Shown here: positions 23,320 through 35,621 of the stretch, in pieces
How positions within the stretch are numbered: position 1 is the stretch's first letter
Layout: every line of letters starts with the position of its first letter
Origin: Entomortierella parvispora
Lineage: Eukaryota > Mortierellomycota > Mortierellomycetes > Mortierellales > Mortierellaceae
NCBI GenBank assembly: GCA_963573315.1
Contig: OY752140.1
Span: forward strand, 1,054,001 to 1,118,000
Direction of reading: 5' to 3'
DNA: 64,000 bases
Made by a program: the position numbers and the translations under genes
Notes under the pieces: generated by a model
What the model saw: the letters and a program-made list of their open reading frames with translations, nothing else
The model's database searches: none
Told to the model about the DNA's origin: nothing

Positions 23320-26300
23320 CTACCGCAGGCATTTTTGTCCGCGAATCACCAGGGAGGCCCACGCCATCAGGCGATACACCACCACTAGGACCACAATCAT
23401 GACCACGTTCGTAGCGAGATCCATGTGTTCAAAGTGCAGGTCGCTCAGCACCTTCTCGCCTGATTGCCATGCACACGCACCCTTCTGGATCATCTCTTCC
23501 GTACAAGCAATCCTTATTCCGCTGAACTCATTCACCGCCAGGACCGTAGAGGTGAATTTAAATACGGAGATATGATTTAGGATACCGAGGAACCAAGGAA
23601 GAGCCGGGACCATGCAGCCAGCCATAAACGTCAGCAAGAGTACCTGCGATGATTTGCACATGTTAAACACAGATATTTGGTAAGAAAGTAAGTACCAGTC
23701 TACTGAAAAGGAGAAAAAAATGGGTAGGGCTGGCGCCATTTACCGTAGAGTTGACAAGTGTGACCCCAAGACCTTGGTGTGATATCCAGACTGAGTAAAC
23801 GATGCCAATACTTTCACCCGATGAAAGGAACGCAAATAGAACCAAAATCATTGACAGGATACTGGTGGAGTTTCTCTGAAGCCCAGACGCGAATATGATC
23901 AGGATGGAGCAGAGCGTTGATGTGAAAATGGCAAGAGGAATCTCGTTCGCCATATATGACAACAAAAAGGATGAGGCTCCATAGCTTCCGTTCGAAATCT
24001 CCCTGAAAGCAATGTCTTTCTGTAAAGAAACGGATTGAAAGGCGAGTTAGTATGGGTTCAGGAAGCAAGCAAAAGGAAAAGAAGGATAGTAAAAAAAGAG
24101 AGAGAGAAAAAGGAAAGAAAAGGTACCTCTCTTGGAAAAGCAGCCAGGCTTGCCAGAATTGCCGCTGCAGTGATACCGGTCATCTGCTGAAAGCATCCGA
24201 GTCGACTGAAAACTCCTGTGGGAGGGGACCCAAGGTTATGAAAGTATATGATAAGTACGACGACTATCGCCGTGGGCTGAATCACCCTGTTAAGCCAGGC
24301 CCCTTTCTGCCGTAAATGAATCCGAAATAAACGCCGGACCAAAATTGGAACAGCCTTTGTCAAGCTGGCGTAATGAGGCACAACGTCTCCGAGTGGGCGC
24401 AGACCAACGTGTGTTGATAGGGTTGCTCGCTCTCCGAGTACAGGTGTCGATGGTGTGGATTCCTGACTCTGTAACTTTTCTGATTGGATGTGTAGAGCTG
24501 CGAGCTCTTCTACTCAAGCCCAAGTCATTGTTTCGAGTTCTGGTGTACGAGAATTGACCAACACAGTATCGATAATGAAATCTAGCAGCAAGAACTCGTC
24601 ATCAGCAGCTGTCCCAGGGAGAGAAGGCCCCGATCTTACAGAATAGTCCATAGAGCTCACCTGGTGGATTTGCATGAGGAGGGAGGAAATGTCCCGCGGC
24701 TGAGAAGTAATCAATAACCTTGTCAGCTTTACCAGCGTAAGCCAGCCGCCCACCCGTCAAAAGGAGAAGAACGTTGTCAAACGTATTCCAGATGTCGCCC
24801 CTGGGTTGATGGATCGTGCAGACCACCGTTCGACCAGAGTCTGCAATTTTCTTCAATGTCTGAACTATGGCCAAGGCTATCAGGGAAGAGGCAGTCAATT
24901 AGAATTCTAATTGTAAATGATAGTTGTCCTGATTCACGATTCATTTCTCACCAGACACAGCATCCAGGCCGGTGGTAGGCTCGTCCAGAAACAGACATGC
25001 AGGCTCGAGAATTAGCTTGACCCCGATGGAGACTCTCCTCCTTTGCCCACCAGAAATTCCGCTGTTCTCACTATTGCCCACCAGAGTTTCCGCACACTCA
25101 CGAAGCCCCATGATGTCGATGATCTCCTCTACCTTTGCATATTTTTCCACTAGCGAGAGTGCTGAGGTGGCCGCCTTGCGAGAAGGAAGACCCAGTTCTG
25201 CTGCATACCTGAGAGTCTCTCATACTGTCAAATGGGACAACAAAAATTTGTCCTCTTGACGAACAAATCCGCAAACAGTGTTGATCTTGTGGACGGACGG
25301 ATTCCTTGAACCATTGAATATACATTACCTTGAATGTTTAAATCCCCAAAGGACCGATTTAAGAGCACATTCTGGAGACTGGTCTTTCCGGAACCGCTTC
25401 CACCCAAGATCGCTGTCAATTGCCCAGGTGGGACTACGAATTCGACATCTTCGAGAATTGTCTTTTGAGTTCGTCTTTTTGTCGGTATCATGATCCAAGC
25501 CTGGGGTTGGATCCAGTCCCACGTAGTGATGTTGATGGAAAGTGTCAAGCGTTCGATCCGAATCGTGACGGGTTCCCGCGCGGTCAGTTTCTCTCCAAAC
25601 ATCTCCACTCGGGTGGCTTCCACTTTGGAAGCGCTTTCCTGCGGTGTGGGTTTGTTGGCTGCATCAGAAAGTCCAGCGGTTAACTGAGCGGGTGTCTCGA
25701 CTAATTTTCTACCCCCTGCGCAGCTAATAGTGTCCCAGACAAAGAAAAACATGAGCTCCATTGGGGCCTTCCCTGAGGCGACTTTTATGGAGTTCGGAGA
25801 CCGTGCTGCCAAGAAGGCCCAGGAAAGAATGGCGTAGACGGCACAATGAACAATGAAATAGGCAATTGGGCCTGGGAAGTATCCAGGTGTAGCCTCGAGT
25901 TGGCCTATCAAGATTGAATTTCCGTCCGAAGGCACACAGCGTACAGGGTCCCACGCGTGGGGTCCGCTTCTGTCTGGAGCGGATAGCCAGTATGGACAAT
26001 CAAAGTGAAGATCGGTAAGCTGAACACTGATCTGGGTTTGATATCCGAGGCGAGGAAATGAGATGTAGTTGATCCATTGGAGGGGTTTGGGTATCTGACT
26101 GGATGCAATAATATATCCTGACTGAATGGCTGTTGGATAAAATAAAGATAGGTATTATTAATCGTGATTCTCAGCATCACAGAGACAGAACCATTGCCAC
26201 TATATGTACCAAAAGGAAGGTAGTAGCACGAGGCGAATAAGGTGGCACCATCAAAGTCGCTGTCGATCACGGTGGCGAGTAGACTGAAGAATGATCTGTA

Positions 26301-28893
26301 TTTAAGAGAAGGGATGTCAATAAGAAAATGGTCTCCGATATCTTAATTTGATGGAGAATGGCGCTGGTAACCACTTACATAGTGAATTGAAAGAGGATGT
26401 TGATTAAGACGCACCAGTACACGTATTGAATAGAGTCTGTTCGTAGTCCCGCCATGTAATAGACGATAAGTGTATACACTAAATTGTCAAGGCAGCAAAG
26501 AACGAGGGCGTCAAAACAAACATGAATTAGCAACAACATCTTGCTACATTTCCGCTCTTACCAAGTGGATGAATAATATTCTCTGGAATATTACAAACCG
26601 AGTTACTGAGGATATATGACATTGGAGTGTACCAGTGGTCCATCCTCTCGCGTTCAAAGACCTTCATCTCTGCTGCAGCTCTGAAAATACTGATTAGTAG
26701 CCAGAGATAAGGCTGAGATGCCACAAATACGTAGCTCAAGCTGGCGCGTGAACGCACGTCGGCTTCGGTCAGTCCTAGTTTCCAAAATATGGCTCCCACA
26801 GCGAGCGCGAGGGTGATGTTAATGGCTGTCATTGTCCAAAACATTGCGCTGTCTCTTCTTTTGTTGAGCCATGCCCTGCGAATCAACAACCTGCTTTGCC
26901 TCAGAACTGACATCTCGGCCTGAGTATCAACTGGAGAACGAGGCGTGTCCATGCTTCTGTTGGTGTTGTAGCTATTATTCAGAAGGGCTTCGGGACCACT
27001 GGTCGCGTGAGCCTTCTTGTCGTCCTGGTCATCCTGATCATCCTTGGCGAAACCATCATCTTCGTCTGGCAAAACAAGGTCGAAGTCGTAATCGGCTCTA
27101 GGAGCCCGTCTATCGATATAACGGATGGCGGGCTTACACTGTCCTTTTGCTGTTCTTGTATGTTGTTGTCCCTTCTTAATCCCGTCCTCTCTTTCCATGC
27201 TTTCACGAGATGATCGCGTTGCTGTGTACTGGAGCGCTCGTTGCTCTCACTAGAAAAGTCGATCGATATCATGTGCAGGATGTGGTCAAACGGATTCATA
27301 TCCAAGGGGCACGATGGCATGCCAGTGGATTCTAGCCAAGGCAGAACCCCTAGCAGCGATCCACTGTAGAGGAGGTCTCCTTTCGACAAGAGGACAAGTT
27401 GGCCATTAGATTCGGTGAGTAATTTGAAAATCTCTGACCGAGGTTGATGGATCGAGAGGATTACAGACTTGTTGAAGGACCGGGCAAAGGAGGTCAGGGT
27501 TTTCACGATCTCAAATGACGAAAACGCGTCCAAGCCTGCAAGAGTTGGAATGGTTTGTTACACAGTAAGCTTCTTTTTTCAAGTTTCGCTTCATTTGCAC
27601 CCTTTGGATCCTCACCATACCTGATGTGACTTCATCACAAAGAAGCATGCGAGGGTTGGTCAACAACTGAACTGCTGCCGAAACTCTCCTACGTTCGCCT
27701 CCACTGAGTCCACGGCGGTTCGCAGCAGATCCCCCCGCACCAGATCCCCCTTGATCGGATTCCGAAGCAGAGGCATCACCAATCATGGTCTCGGCGCAAG
27801 TCTTGAGTCCCAGCTCAACAATGAGGGAGTTTATACGATTATTCCTCTCCTCCATCGTCATCGAGCCAGACAGGCGAAGGTCTGCGGCGAACTGAAGGGT
27901 TTCTCTGACACTGGATAGGCAGCAGAGAAGGAGATGAATGAGAAGTGAGTGATCAATGCTTCCAAAAGTGGCGACTGCAATTTTCTAGGATGTTCAATGC
28001 CACAAACAGCTTGGAAGCCTATTGCAATATCACTCACGTCAAAAACGGCAAGAGACGATCATCCTGTTGTAAAAATCCAATATGTCCACTTTTCCAAAAC
28101 TCTTTTGGACTCTGATCGTTCATACGGATGGCGCCGGTGGTCTTGATCTGTTGTGGGTTCATCCGTCCAGCCAATGCGTTCAAAAGTGTCGTCTTTCCCG
28201 ACCCTGAGCCGCCCATGATCAAGCACACTGCAGTCCAGCGAGGGTTTTTAGTTCCATGCATCAGTGAGCGAGTCGAAAAAAGACAAAAAAAAAAGAGTCA
28301 GTAGAGTTTTTGGTGCCGAAGACCGACAAACGCATTTGGAGTAATATGCCTTTCCCCCTGTCTTTTCTCCGACTTTCTGTTCTTACCCTGACCTGGCTCG
28401 ACATCAAAGCTGATATGTCGAAAGATGTTGATACCTGTGGTATGCTTTGCGTCCCCCCCTTGCCACTGCTGAATGCAGGCCTCTGTGGCAGTCCTGATTT
28501 TGATTCAGATTGATCTTGATGTCCCCTTTTGTCTATGTGTTTCCCTTTGGATGTGAGAGTCCGTTTCGCTTTGGATTTTCTGGTCAACAGTCGATATAGT
28601 CGAATTACGAGTGAGTGCTCTGGCACGATGGATAGTGTGAGGTCCTTGACGGGCAGTCTGATTTCGGTCGCGGAAGAGGTGATTTCTGGATAAAAAAGGG
28701 TGATGATGCTTTTATTGTTCGGACCAAGACACGGTTTCTGCTGAACTGGATGAACTGATGGGGTCATCTCCATGATTTTGTTGAGGATGGTGTCATTGCT
28801 AGAGGTGCCAACGGTTGAAGCTTCCTCCCAGTTTTCGCCCTGCCACCGGCTGTGCTGTGCCTCATGAGGCTCATGGTGAGATGGAGGATCCAT
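23320..28893 (-). pseudogene. Full-length ABCG-type transporter, disrupted
   Basis: Layout NBD-TMD-NBD-TMD. NBD1: GGSGSGKTTLLNALAG, GLSGGERRRVSAAVQ, SIHQPRSEI. TMD1 follows (WTMTAINITLALAVGAIFW to IQSGYIIASSQIPKPLQW). NBD2: LGGSGSGKTSLQNVLL, ISGGQRRRVSIGV, FLDEPTTGLDAVS, TIHQPRGDIW. TMD2 runs to the stop near 23320. Many intact GT-AG introns rejoin these parts. Both NBDs have canonical Walker A, unlike Pdr5-type pumps. The frame is broken: TGA at 25222-25220 replaces the conserved Arg of LTV-R-ETL, and TGA at 24516-24514 follows MTWA. One base seems missing in a C-run at 28453-28459, near 25316-25320, and somewhere in 26980-27207. The start may lie upstream, since an acceptor precedes the first ATG. 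Splice sites and motifs are preserved, so inactivation looks recent; sequencing error could explain the indels but hardly both stops. Confidence 0.75.
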
Positions 28894-29782
28894 TCGGGGA
28901 AGATTGCGGTCAAAGGGAAGCCTGTAAAGATCAGAGGATATTAGGAGAAAAAGAGAGAAGAAAAGGAAAGCGAAGGGAAGAGAGAGAGAGTGAAGAGTGA
29001 AGAGAGAGAGAAGAAAGACAGAGAGTGAGATGTAGAGATAAAGAGACAGATAGAAACAGGAGAGATAGAGAAAAAAATATGGGAAAGAAACATCCGTGAA
29101 CGTGAAAACAAGTAAGCAACGATCTGGTGGATGACGGATACATAAACCGCAGCCTCTGGGCTGTTTGGATCACTCTTGGATCCAGAGTTCACTCACGGCA
29201 CCCTCGAATGGAGATGGGACAGCCAAGAGGTCTTGAAAACCAAGAAAGGGGAGAAAGAAGAAAGAGACATGCAGAGAAAGATTGGCCATGGAGCAGTATT
29301 CTGTTAGGATGCAGATCACCTTCCGCTCGTCCTCGTCCATTGTTGTGTCTGGATGGATGCCTCCTGGGTTCAGACATGGGCACGTTCTTCCTCTTGTCCA
29401 TTGGCTGACATCGAGGTGGCAACCCGGCTTGGAGCTTCTAGTCCAGAGAGCAGTAGAACGCTCCGGATTCTCTTCAAGACCCTTTTTGGACATGAGCTCT
29501 CCCCGTTTTTGTCCTCTTCTTCATCCCCTCCATACCCCTTCCGCATGCCCACCACCACATGCAATTCCTCTCCTTGACACCACCCTTCCATCTCATTGAA
29601 TAAGCTCAGTATGTCCTCCTGCCCTTTTCATTCATTTCTTGGGTCTGCGGATATCCTCACGGCGCGTATATATGTTTTGCTGCATTTATTGCTTTGATAC
29701 TATATACATGGTCCAACGGCCCTCTCCCTCTGTACACTGCAAGGCCCTGACTATTCCTTCCAATACTCACAAAAAAAAAAGA
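28894..29782. other. Upstream region of the transporter
   Basis: About 890 bp between the first ATG of the transporter remnant and the stop of the alpha-arrestin, both minus strand. A consensus acceptor (TTTACAG in the minus sense) ends at about 28922, so the transporter transcript probably has an earlier exon here. A minus-strand open frame at 29170-29493 with several Cys (GRTCPCLNPGGIHPD) could be part of it. I could not join it convincingly. Confidence 0.4.
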
Positions 29783-32700
29783 TCACCTCCTACTGCGACG
29801 GCGCGTGTTCGAACTGGCAGTAGCTTCATAAGGCGGACATTCTCCCTGATCTCCTAGATCGTACTCATCACCACTGAACGCCAGGGACAGATCCCTTCCC
29901 TCCATCGCCACCGAGGACGAAGAGGATAGAGGGTGACTTCCCCCCGCTGTCGTCGATCCAATCAATATATCATCCTCATCGTCTCCAAACTCCCCTCCTT
30001 CCTCTGGTACAACCACCACAATCGGGACTTGTAGTCGCAATCCACGCGAATTGAACTTTTCCACTCGGATCTTGACCACAATCTCGTACGAGACCTCCAG
30101 CAGAGGCGCATTCAGGATGGAGTAGCCTGTCGCATGGGGCACAGGTACCAAGATCGTCTTTTGGATTTCGCGATCGACTGCAGAACTGCAGTGGACTAAC
30201 GTTTTGGATTTGCTAATCTTTTCACGTTGGTGTTGGATCACAGGTAGGGCGACCGCAGTCATGGTGGCACCGGGGGCGTTTTGGTTCGAGTAGCTCGAAG
30301 GAGTAGGTGAGGTCATGTTGGATCGACTCTCCGGATTATAGCCGATGCCACCGCTGCTGTAGTTGATAGTCCCTGAAGTTGGTTCACTGCCTGATTCCCA
30401 CTGACTGGAGATGGATGCTATACTGATGGGACTCGCCATTGCTCTTGCGCCATGAACCGACCCTTCCGGGGATTCGCCACCTTGCTCACTGGTGGGTGTC
30501 GTCGGAAAGTTGGAGCCGTAGGGGGAGGCTGGAGGGGAGGGAATGGTTGCGGCCGATGTAGTTTGCTGCTGTTGCTGTCGTCTGGATGAGGATCGTAAAC
30601 TTAGTCGTCTCCTTCCTCTTGGTCTCTCTGGGACAATGGTGGCGCTAGGGGTGATCATAGACTCTTCAGGATCTGCCAAGATCGACGATTGACCAGCCAG
30701 ACCCATGATCCTGGCTTTGGAGAGACCTGATCCGTAGTGAAGACATTTGCATAGTGTCGTCTCGACCACGACCTGTCGTGCATCCGAATGGTTCACTATA
30801 TGAATAACAAGTGGGATCATTCTTCCAGGACGATAGCCCTGTTTTGGCACCCAAGCATGTGCTTCCAAGAATCCAGTAGACCAAACCCAGTGCCCCACAT
30901 TGGCCCTGATTGACTCTGTCTCGTAGGGCACCATGTAAAGCGGCATCAATGTTGGGTCGTTCATTGGGATCAGTTTGATGACCTGGGTAGCAGATGAAAA
31001 TGTCGGCTCTACCAAGAGACCTCGTGGGTTATAGGGGTCTGGACTGGGTAAGATCTGCTTCATCACGGCCTTGAGTTGATAACTGATTGATCCCACAGGA
31101 TCTGTGAAAGACCCTGGAAGGGACATGGTCGTGTTGGATGGAATCCGAATCGAAAAAGGAATCACATAGTTGCCCGGTTGCATCAAGACAGCCTTCGGTT
31201 CAACTTCGGCAGTCGTGGATGTGGTCGTTGTAGCGGGGCTCGAGCCCATCACAGTAGGACTCCTGATGCTGTTGCTGTTGCTGCTACTGGACCCTCCATC
31301 TACAGAGGAGCGGGGGCTGTTGTCACGAACTGCGATGAAAGGAAATCGAGGGACAAAAGATTAGCAAAGAGTTTCTGTTGCACAAAAAAAAAAAAAAAGA
31401 CAGAAGCGAACTGCACACAGAAACTCACCATCATCCGCACCACTACCACCAGTACTATCATTCGAAACGTCGTTGCTCTCGTCAGCTGTCTCAATTGTCT
31501 CGGCAGTTTCTGAGGCGGATGACTCCACCGTGGCAGTAGCGGTTGTCGTCTGTGTTATCTCTGTCGTCCCTGTCGTCCCTGTCTCTGTCGAGGACTGTTG
31601 CTCCGCGCTCGAGCCTTCATTCGTCGCACTCGCGGAAATACCCTCATAGTCAGGTGGGTCGTACGAAGGTGCGGCAGGCAGAGATGGGTCGTCTTCCAGG
31701 GGGAACTGATTCAATGTGCTGATGTTGACCATACTCATATTCCGTCCACCGCCCAACATCCCAAATCCACCGATAGGAATGTCCACGTTTGCCGAGAAAC
31801 TCGTTCGTCTACCCCTCATGGCTGCCGGCGTGGGCGAAACCGGTCGGTTCAGGTTTAGTGAAAGGGTCGAAGAGTTATGACCAAGTGCGTAGGGCGAGGG
31901 CATCGAAAGAGTTCTCGACATCGCCTCGGATCTCCCTTGGTTATTAGAGCTAAGTGCTGCAGTGGTGGCAGCCGCTGCGGCTGCAATGGTGGCAGCTGTT
32001 GAGATGTTCACACTACTATGATTTGGAAAGGTAGATGAACGAGCTTGAACGCTGACGACGCTGCCGCGTCGCTGTGGGCGATTTGTATTCCCCTCTTCCG
32101 AAGGATAGGAGGCAGAAGTGGCAGCCGAGGTCGATGAGTTGGGAGAGGGTGTCGTATGTCGACGAGTGGTGTTGGTTCTTGCGTTGGTAATGGAAGCTGT
32201 CGCTACGGTCTTGCACTCTTCTAAAATAGTCACCGTCTTCATCGAGCCCAAGCGAGTACCGTCTAGAGCTGTCACGGTTCCCTGCAGGCAAACCTCGATC
32301 GAGTGGACTGGCGTCGCCTTTGGCAGTTCTAAATGAATCTGTCCTCGAATAGATTCACCAGGGGCCATCACTGGTGCTGACAGAACAAGATTGCCCGTTG
32401 CATCCTGCAGGGAGATGCGGAGTTGAGGCGTGCGGTAAGTTTTGTATTTTGGCGGTGGTGGATGACTGGTACTTCGAGTTCTCTGTCTTCCTGCTGCACT
32501 AGAGGGCGGAGGGCTTGGATGTCCGTAAGCAAAGGCTGATGGGGCAACATGATTGTCGGCAGTGGAAGAGTAAGATGCAGTTGCTGTACTGCTCACAGCA
32601 GAAGTGGAGGATCGAAAGAAGGAGTTTTGCTGATAGATGGAGGAAGACGATGCAGGTGGAGGCGAAGAGCCAAACAAAGAAGAGGAGGAGACAGAATGAG

Positions 32701-32854
32701 CCACGGACGCTGCTGTCAGTGACAGACGACGTCCAAAGACACCGCTGGTTCTGATTCTAGTTGGAGGTGACGACGGTATGGTGGGTGAAGTTGACCGGAT
32801 ATGGGATTCGTTCATTTGACCGCTGGCAGGGTATACTACCCGTGAGGCCATCAT
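29783..32854 (-). CDS. Alpha-arrestin domain protein with PPxY motifs
   Basis: A 990-aa protein. Exon 1 is 32854-31429, the intron GT-AG, and exon 2 31329-29783. After about 130 low-complexity residues, an arrestin-N-like segment begins (RISLQDATGNLVL, APGESIRGQIHLELPKA, SIEVCLQGTV). A long Ser/Thr/Ala-rich insert separates it from YVIPFSIRIP and ISYQLKAVMK. The arrestin-C-like part includes RMIPLVIHIVNH, VVVETTLCK and YEIVVKIRVEKFN. PPKY (near 32450) and PPDY (near 31650) are PPxY motifs of the kind that recruit Rsp5/Nedd4 ubiquitin ligases. Fungal alpha-arrestins are such adaptors, directing ubiquitination and endocytosis of plasma-membrane transporters; that role is inferred. The second codon is also ATG, so the start could be one codon later. 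Confidence 0.85.
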
Positions 32855-33836
32855 GGCGGACAGATAGAACCAAGATCTGAAGGTTCCTGAGAGACGGAGT
32901 GTACGCGAATTAGGACTGATGAGAGGATGGTTGGGTTATGGTCTTTGGCTCTGTCTTGGTAGGGAGGAAGGTTTCAAGTTGTAGTGATATCAGTGTGGCA
33001 GATTTGGACTGAGGCAACAGTTGGATGGGATCTGGGGTGCCGCGATGGTTGAGGATCAGAAAAGAAAGTGAATGGAAAGACAGAAAGAAAAAAAAAAGGC
33101 TTTGGGATCGGAAGAAAAAAGGTCAAGTGGAAAAAAAATAAAGGGGAGTGTGTGTCCATGGTTTTGTTCGCTATTGTCCATGATCGGGGGACAATCAAAA
33201 CAGCAAAACACGCTGAGTTCGTGTCATTGACAGCAATGGCGACATGGGCAGCAGAAAAACCAAGCCCCTTTGAAGACATCCAGTCATCAGTGGTTTGCAA
33301 CACGGCGTGTTTGCCTTTTCTTCCTCGTTCCCCCGTCCAAATTTGCCATTCACCGATGGGGGATTTCGAGCATCCGCACCTCTGCACGCACTTGCCATCT
33401 TTACGCACTTACCATCTCCCGACTACAATACGAAGTACTATCATGAAACTTTGAATACAGGGTGGAGCTGAGCCAAAACCTGGAATCCTAAAATCCTGGA
33501 CCCTATATTTTCTCTCAGCACATGGCACACGGTGTTGCTCGGTGTGATCATCCTCGAGCTTATACACATAGTAATAATGGAGATGAAGGGGCCCTCCAAA
33601 AGAGCGGCAAAAGGAGACAGACAACGCGAGTGACACCAATGTCAGGGGGTGAAAAGGACATCACACGTCCGCATGTCCTTCCCATCGCGTCACAGGACAC
33701 AGTCTGCCTGCCTGTCCATTTGTGCCTGGAAGCGCGAGCGTATCGTTCCTGGACGCGTCTCACGTGAATCTTGGTGCTGTCTGATAGCCGCTGGCTTACG
33801 AAAGTCTTCACTCGACTCTTGCTTTTATTTTTGCGC
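32855..33836. other. Intergenic region, alpha-arrestin promoter
   Basis: About 980 bp between the alpha-arrestin start and the stop of the CYTH-domain gene. Open frames on both strands are short and featureless. It presumably holds the promoter and leader of the arrestin gene. Confidence 0.45.
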
Positions 33837-34988
33837 CTACAAGATCGTGTCCATCAGCATGTTCTCAAACTTGTTGCGTTGGCTGTTTCCAAAGGGGATA
33901 CCGTGCTCTTTCATCAGCGACGAGCTGTCCCAGCAAGCAGAGTGCATGGTCAGTTTCAAGAAACAGTTGTCATCCTATCATCTTCACAAAATACAAATCG
34001 GACGAGTACTCACAGTCGCGCTTTTGCCAATTCTGGATCTGCCGACTCGATTTCAGCTTCATAGGCTGTGCCATGTGGGTACTTCAAGGAAGGAAAGGTC
34101 ACGTACGTCTTTGAGTTAAATGGGAGCAAAAAATCACTACTTCCTGGTCTTTGCCCTTTTGTATCCATTTCACTGTAGGGAGGCCTCTCGCAATTACCAT
34201 AGTTCTGTCAACCTCGACAGTGTAGTCGAGCCATTTGTACTTGTGTCTAATATTTCTGAACCTGCCCATGTGGGAGTATCCGTCGGGACAATCGACTCGA
34301 TCGACAATCTTCTTCAGTAGTTTATGACTACATAAACATGAGCGCGTTAAAAGAATGGCGGATATTAGTTCAGTTTGTATGATCCATCTGCCTACAGAGT
34401 GCATTAATAGAGCAGACGAAGAGCAGTTAGCAGGTCAAACCTGGAAGCGGCTTCGACGATCATATCGGGGTCGTCAATGATACGTCTAGCGAGCTGGACA
34501 TCAATGAGTTCCTCTTCCTGTTGAATAGTTTTTGAAAGAAAAAGGGGTTAGAGAGGCTGTCTTTGGAGCCAATACTGCGACTGAAGGCGGCTGGCTACTT
34601 GCCTCCTCCACAGTGGCAATTCCATCAATCAAGACAGCATTCCCTTTGAGGGCGACGACGGCGATGGGTTCCTTGCCCGACTTTTGGATGATTCGAATTC
34701 GGAATACGAGTTGATTGCCGATGCTAAATACACATCCAAAAATGCCGGATAGTCAACAAAGCAGGTCGGTTCAGCACAGTATTGGTCCCTTGGGGCCAAT
34801 GGATGCGCACTGACTGGCCTCAGCACAACAGATGGTGTGGAGTGGGAGGGTATTTACAGTTCTCGGTGTTTGCCGTCAAAGAACACGTTCTCCTGGTCCT
34901 CAACTGCCAACATTGAAGTGCCTAGAGCAGCCTCCAACCTTGCAGTCTCGTCCTCGGACGCGAGTCTGATCTTGATCTCAATCTCCAT
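33837..34988 (-). CDS. CYTH-domain triphosphate tunnel metalloenzyme (TTM3-like)
   Basis: A 204-aa CYTH protein. Six exons (minus): 34988-34858, 34723-34603, 34517-34441, 34327-34198, 34081-34014 and 33924-33837, in frame throughout. The N-terminus MEIEIKIRL gives the ExExK signature. It is followed by NVFFDGKHREL, LVFRIRI, VVALKGNAVLIDGIATVEEEEE, RNIRHKYKWLDYTVEVDRT, YPHGTAYEAEIESADPELAKARL and a short C-terminal helix. Order and spacing resemble plant TTM3, which hydrolyses inorganic tripolyphosphate; the substrate here is unproven. Intron 2 (34602-34518) has a GC donor in the context GAG|GCAAGT. The gene diverges from the four-TM gene at 35622. Confidence 0.88.
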
Positions 34989-35621
34989 GTTGGGGGGATG
35001 ATGCAAGTGAGTGCAAGGGGGAGCAAGACGGCTGCATGGGTCCATTCACATCCATGCATCCGTGCAGGGGATTCGCTTTGCATCAGTAAGACACAGTCAC
35101 ATCTGGCCGCCTGCCGACAAAAGAATGAGAACAGAGCAGCAGCGCCTTGTGAGCTCTTTCCTCTCATTCCTTGTGTCCACCTGTGCATCCCTCAACTCCT
35201 CCATCCCTGCCTCAATTCATCAATCAGCTTGACGATCACCCCCGCTAAGGCCAACCAACACCCTGACCAACCCTTCGCTCTCTCTCCTGACTCGCTCGTG
35301 TGCCCCCCTCCTGCTTTTTTTGTTTGTTTGCACGACTGGCTGCTCTTCTTTCTCCACACTCTTAACGCCTTTGCCTCTGTTCCTTTTGCCCCTTTCGACC
35401 TTGTTTCTCTTCCACTTCCTCTCCCTCCTTCTTCAAGACCCCCCCCCCCCCCCGCCAGTTTATGGTCGCATCGTTTCCAGACAAACAACTATAATCGCCG
35501 GCTAGTCCTTACCCCTCCTTCACACTCGTCGTTCCTTCTTTCCTTCCGACTCTGTTGTCTCCGTCTTCCACTCCATCCGCCTTCTCCTTCCTTATTACTT
35601 CTTTTTACAACTTCAACCTAA
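34989..35621. promoter_or_regulatory. Divergent promoter region with a C-run
   Basis: 633 bp between two divergent starts. The part before 35622 is strongly pyrimidine-rich in the plus sense, typical of a fungal leader, and includes about 14 consecutive C residues near 35441-35454. Confidence 0.5.
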
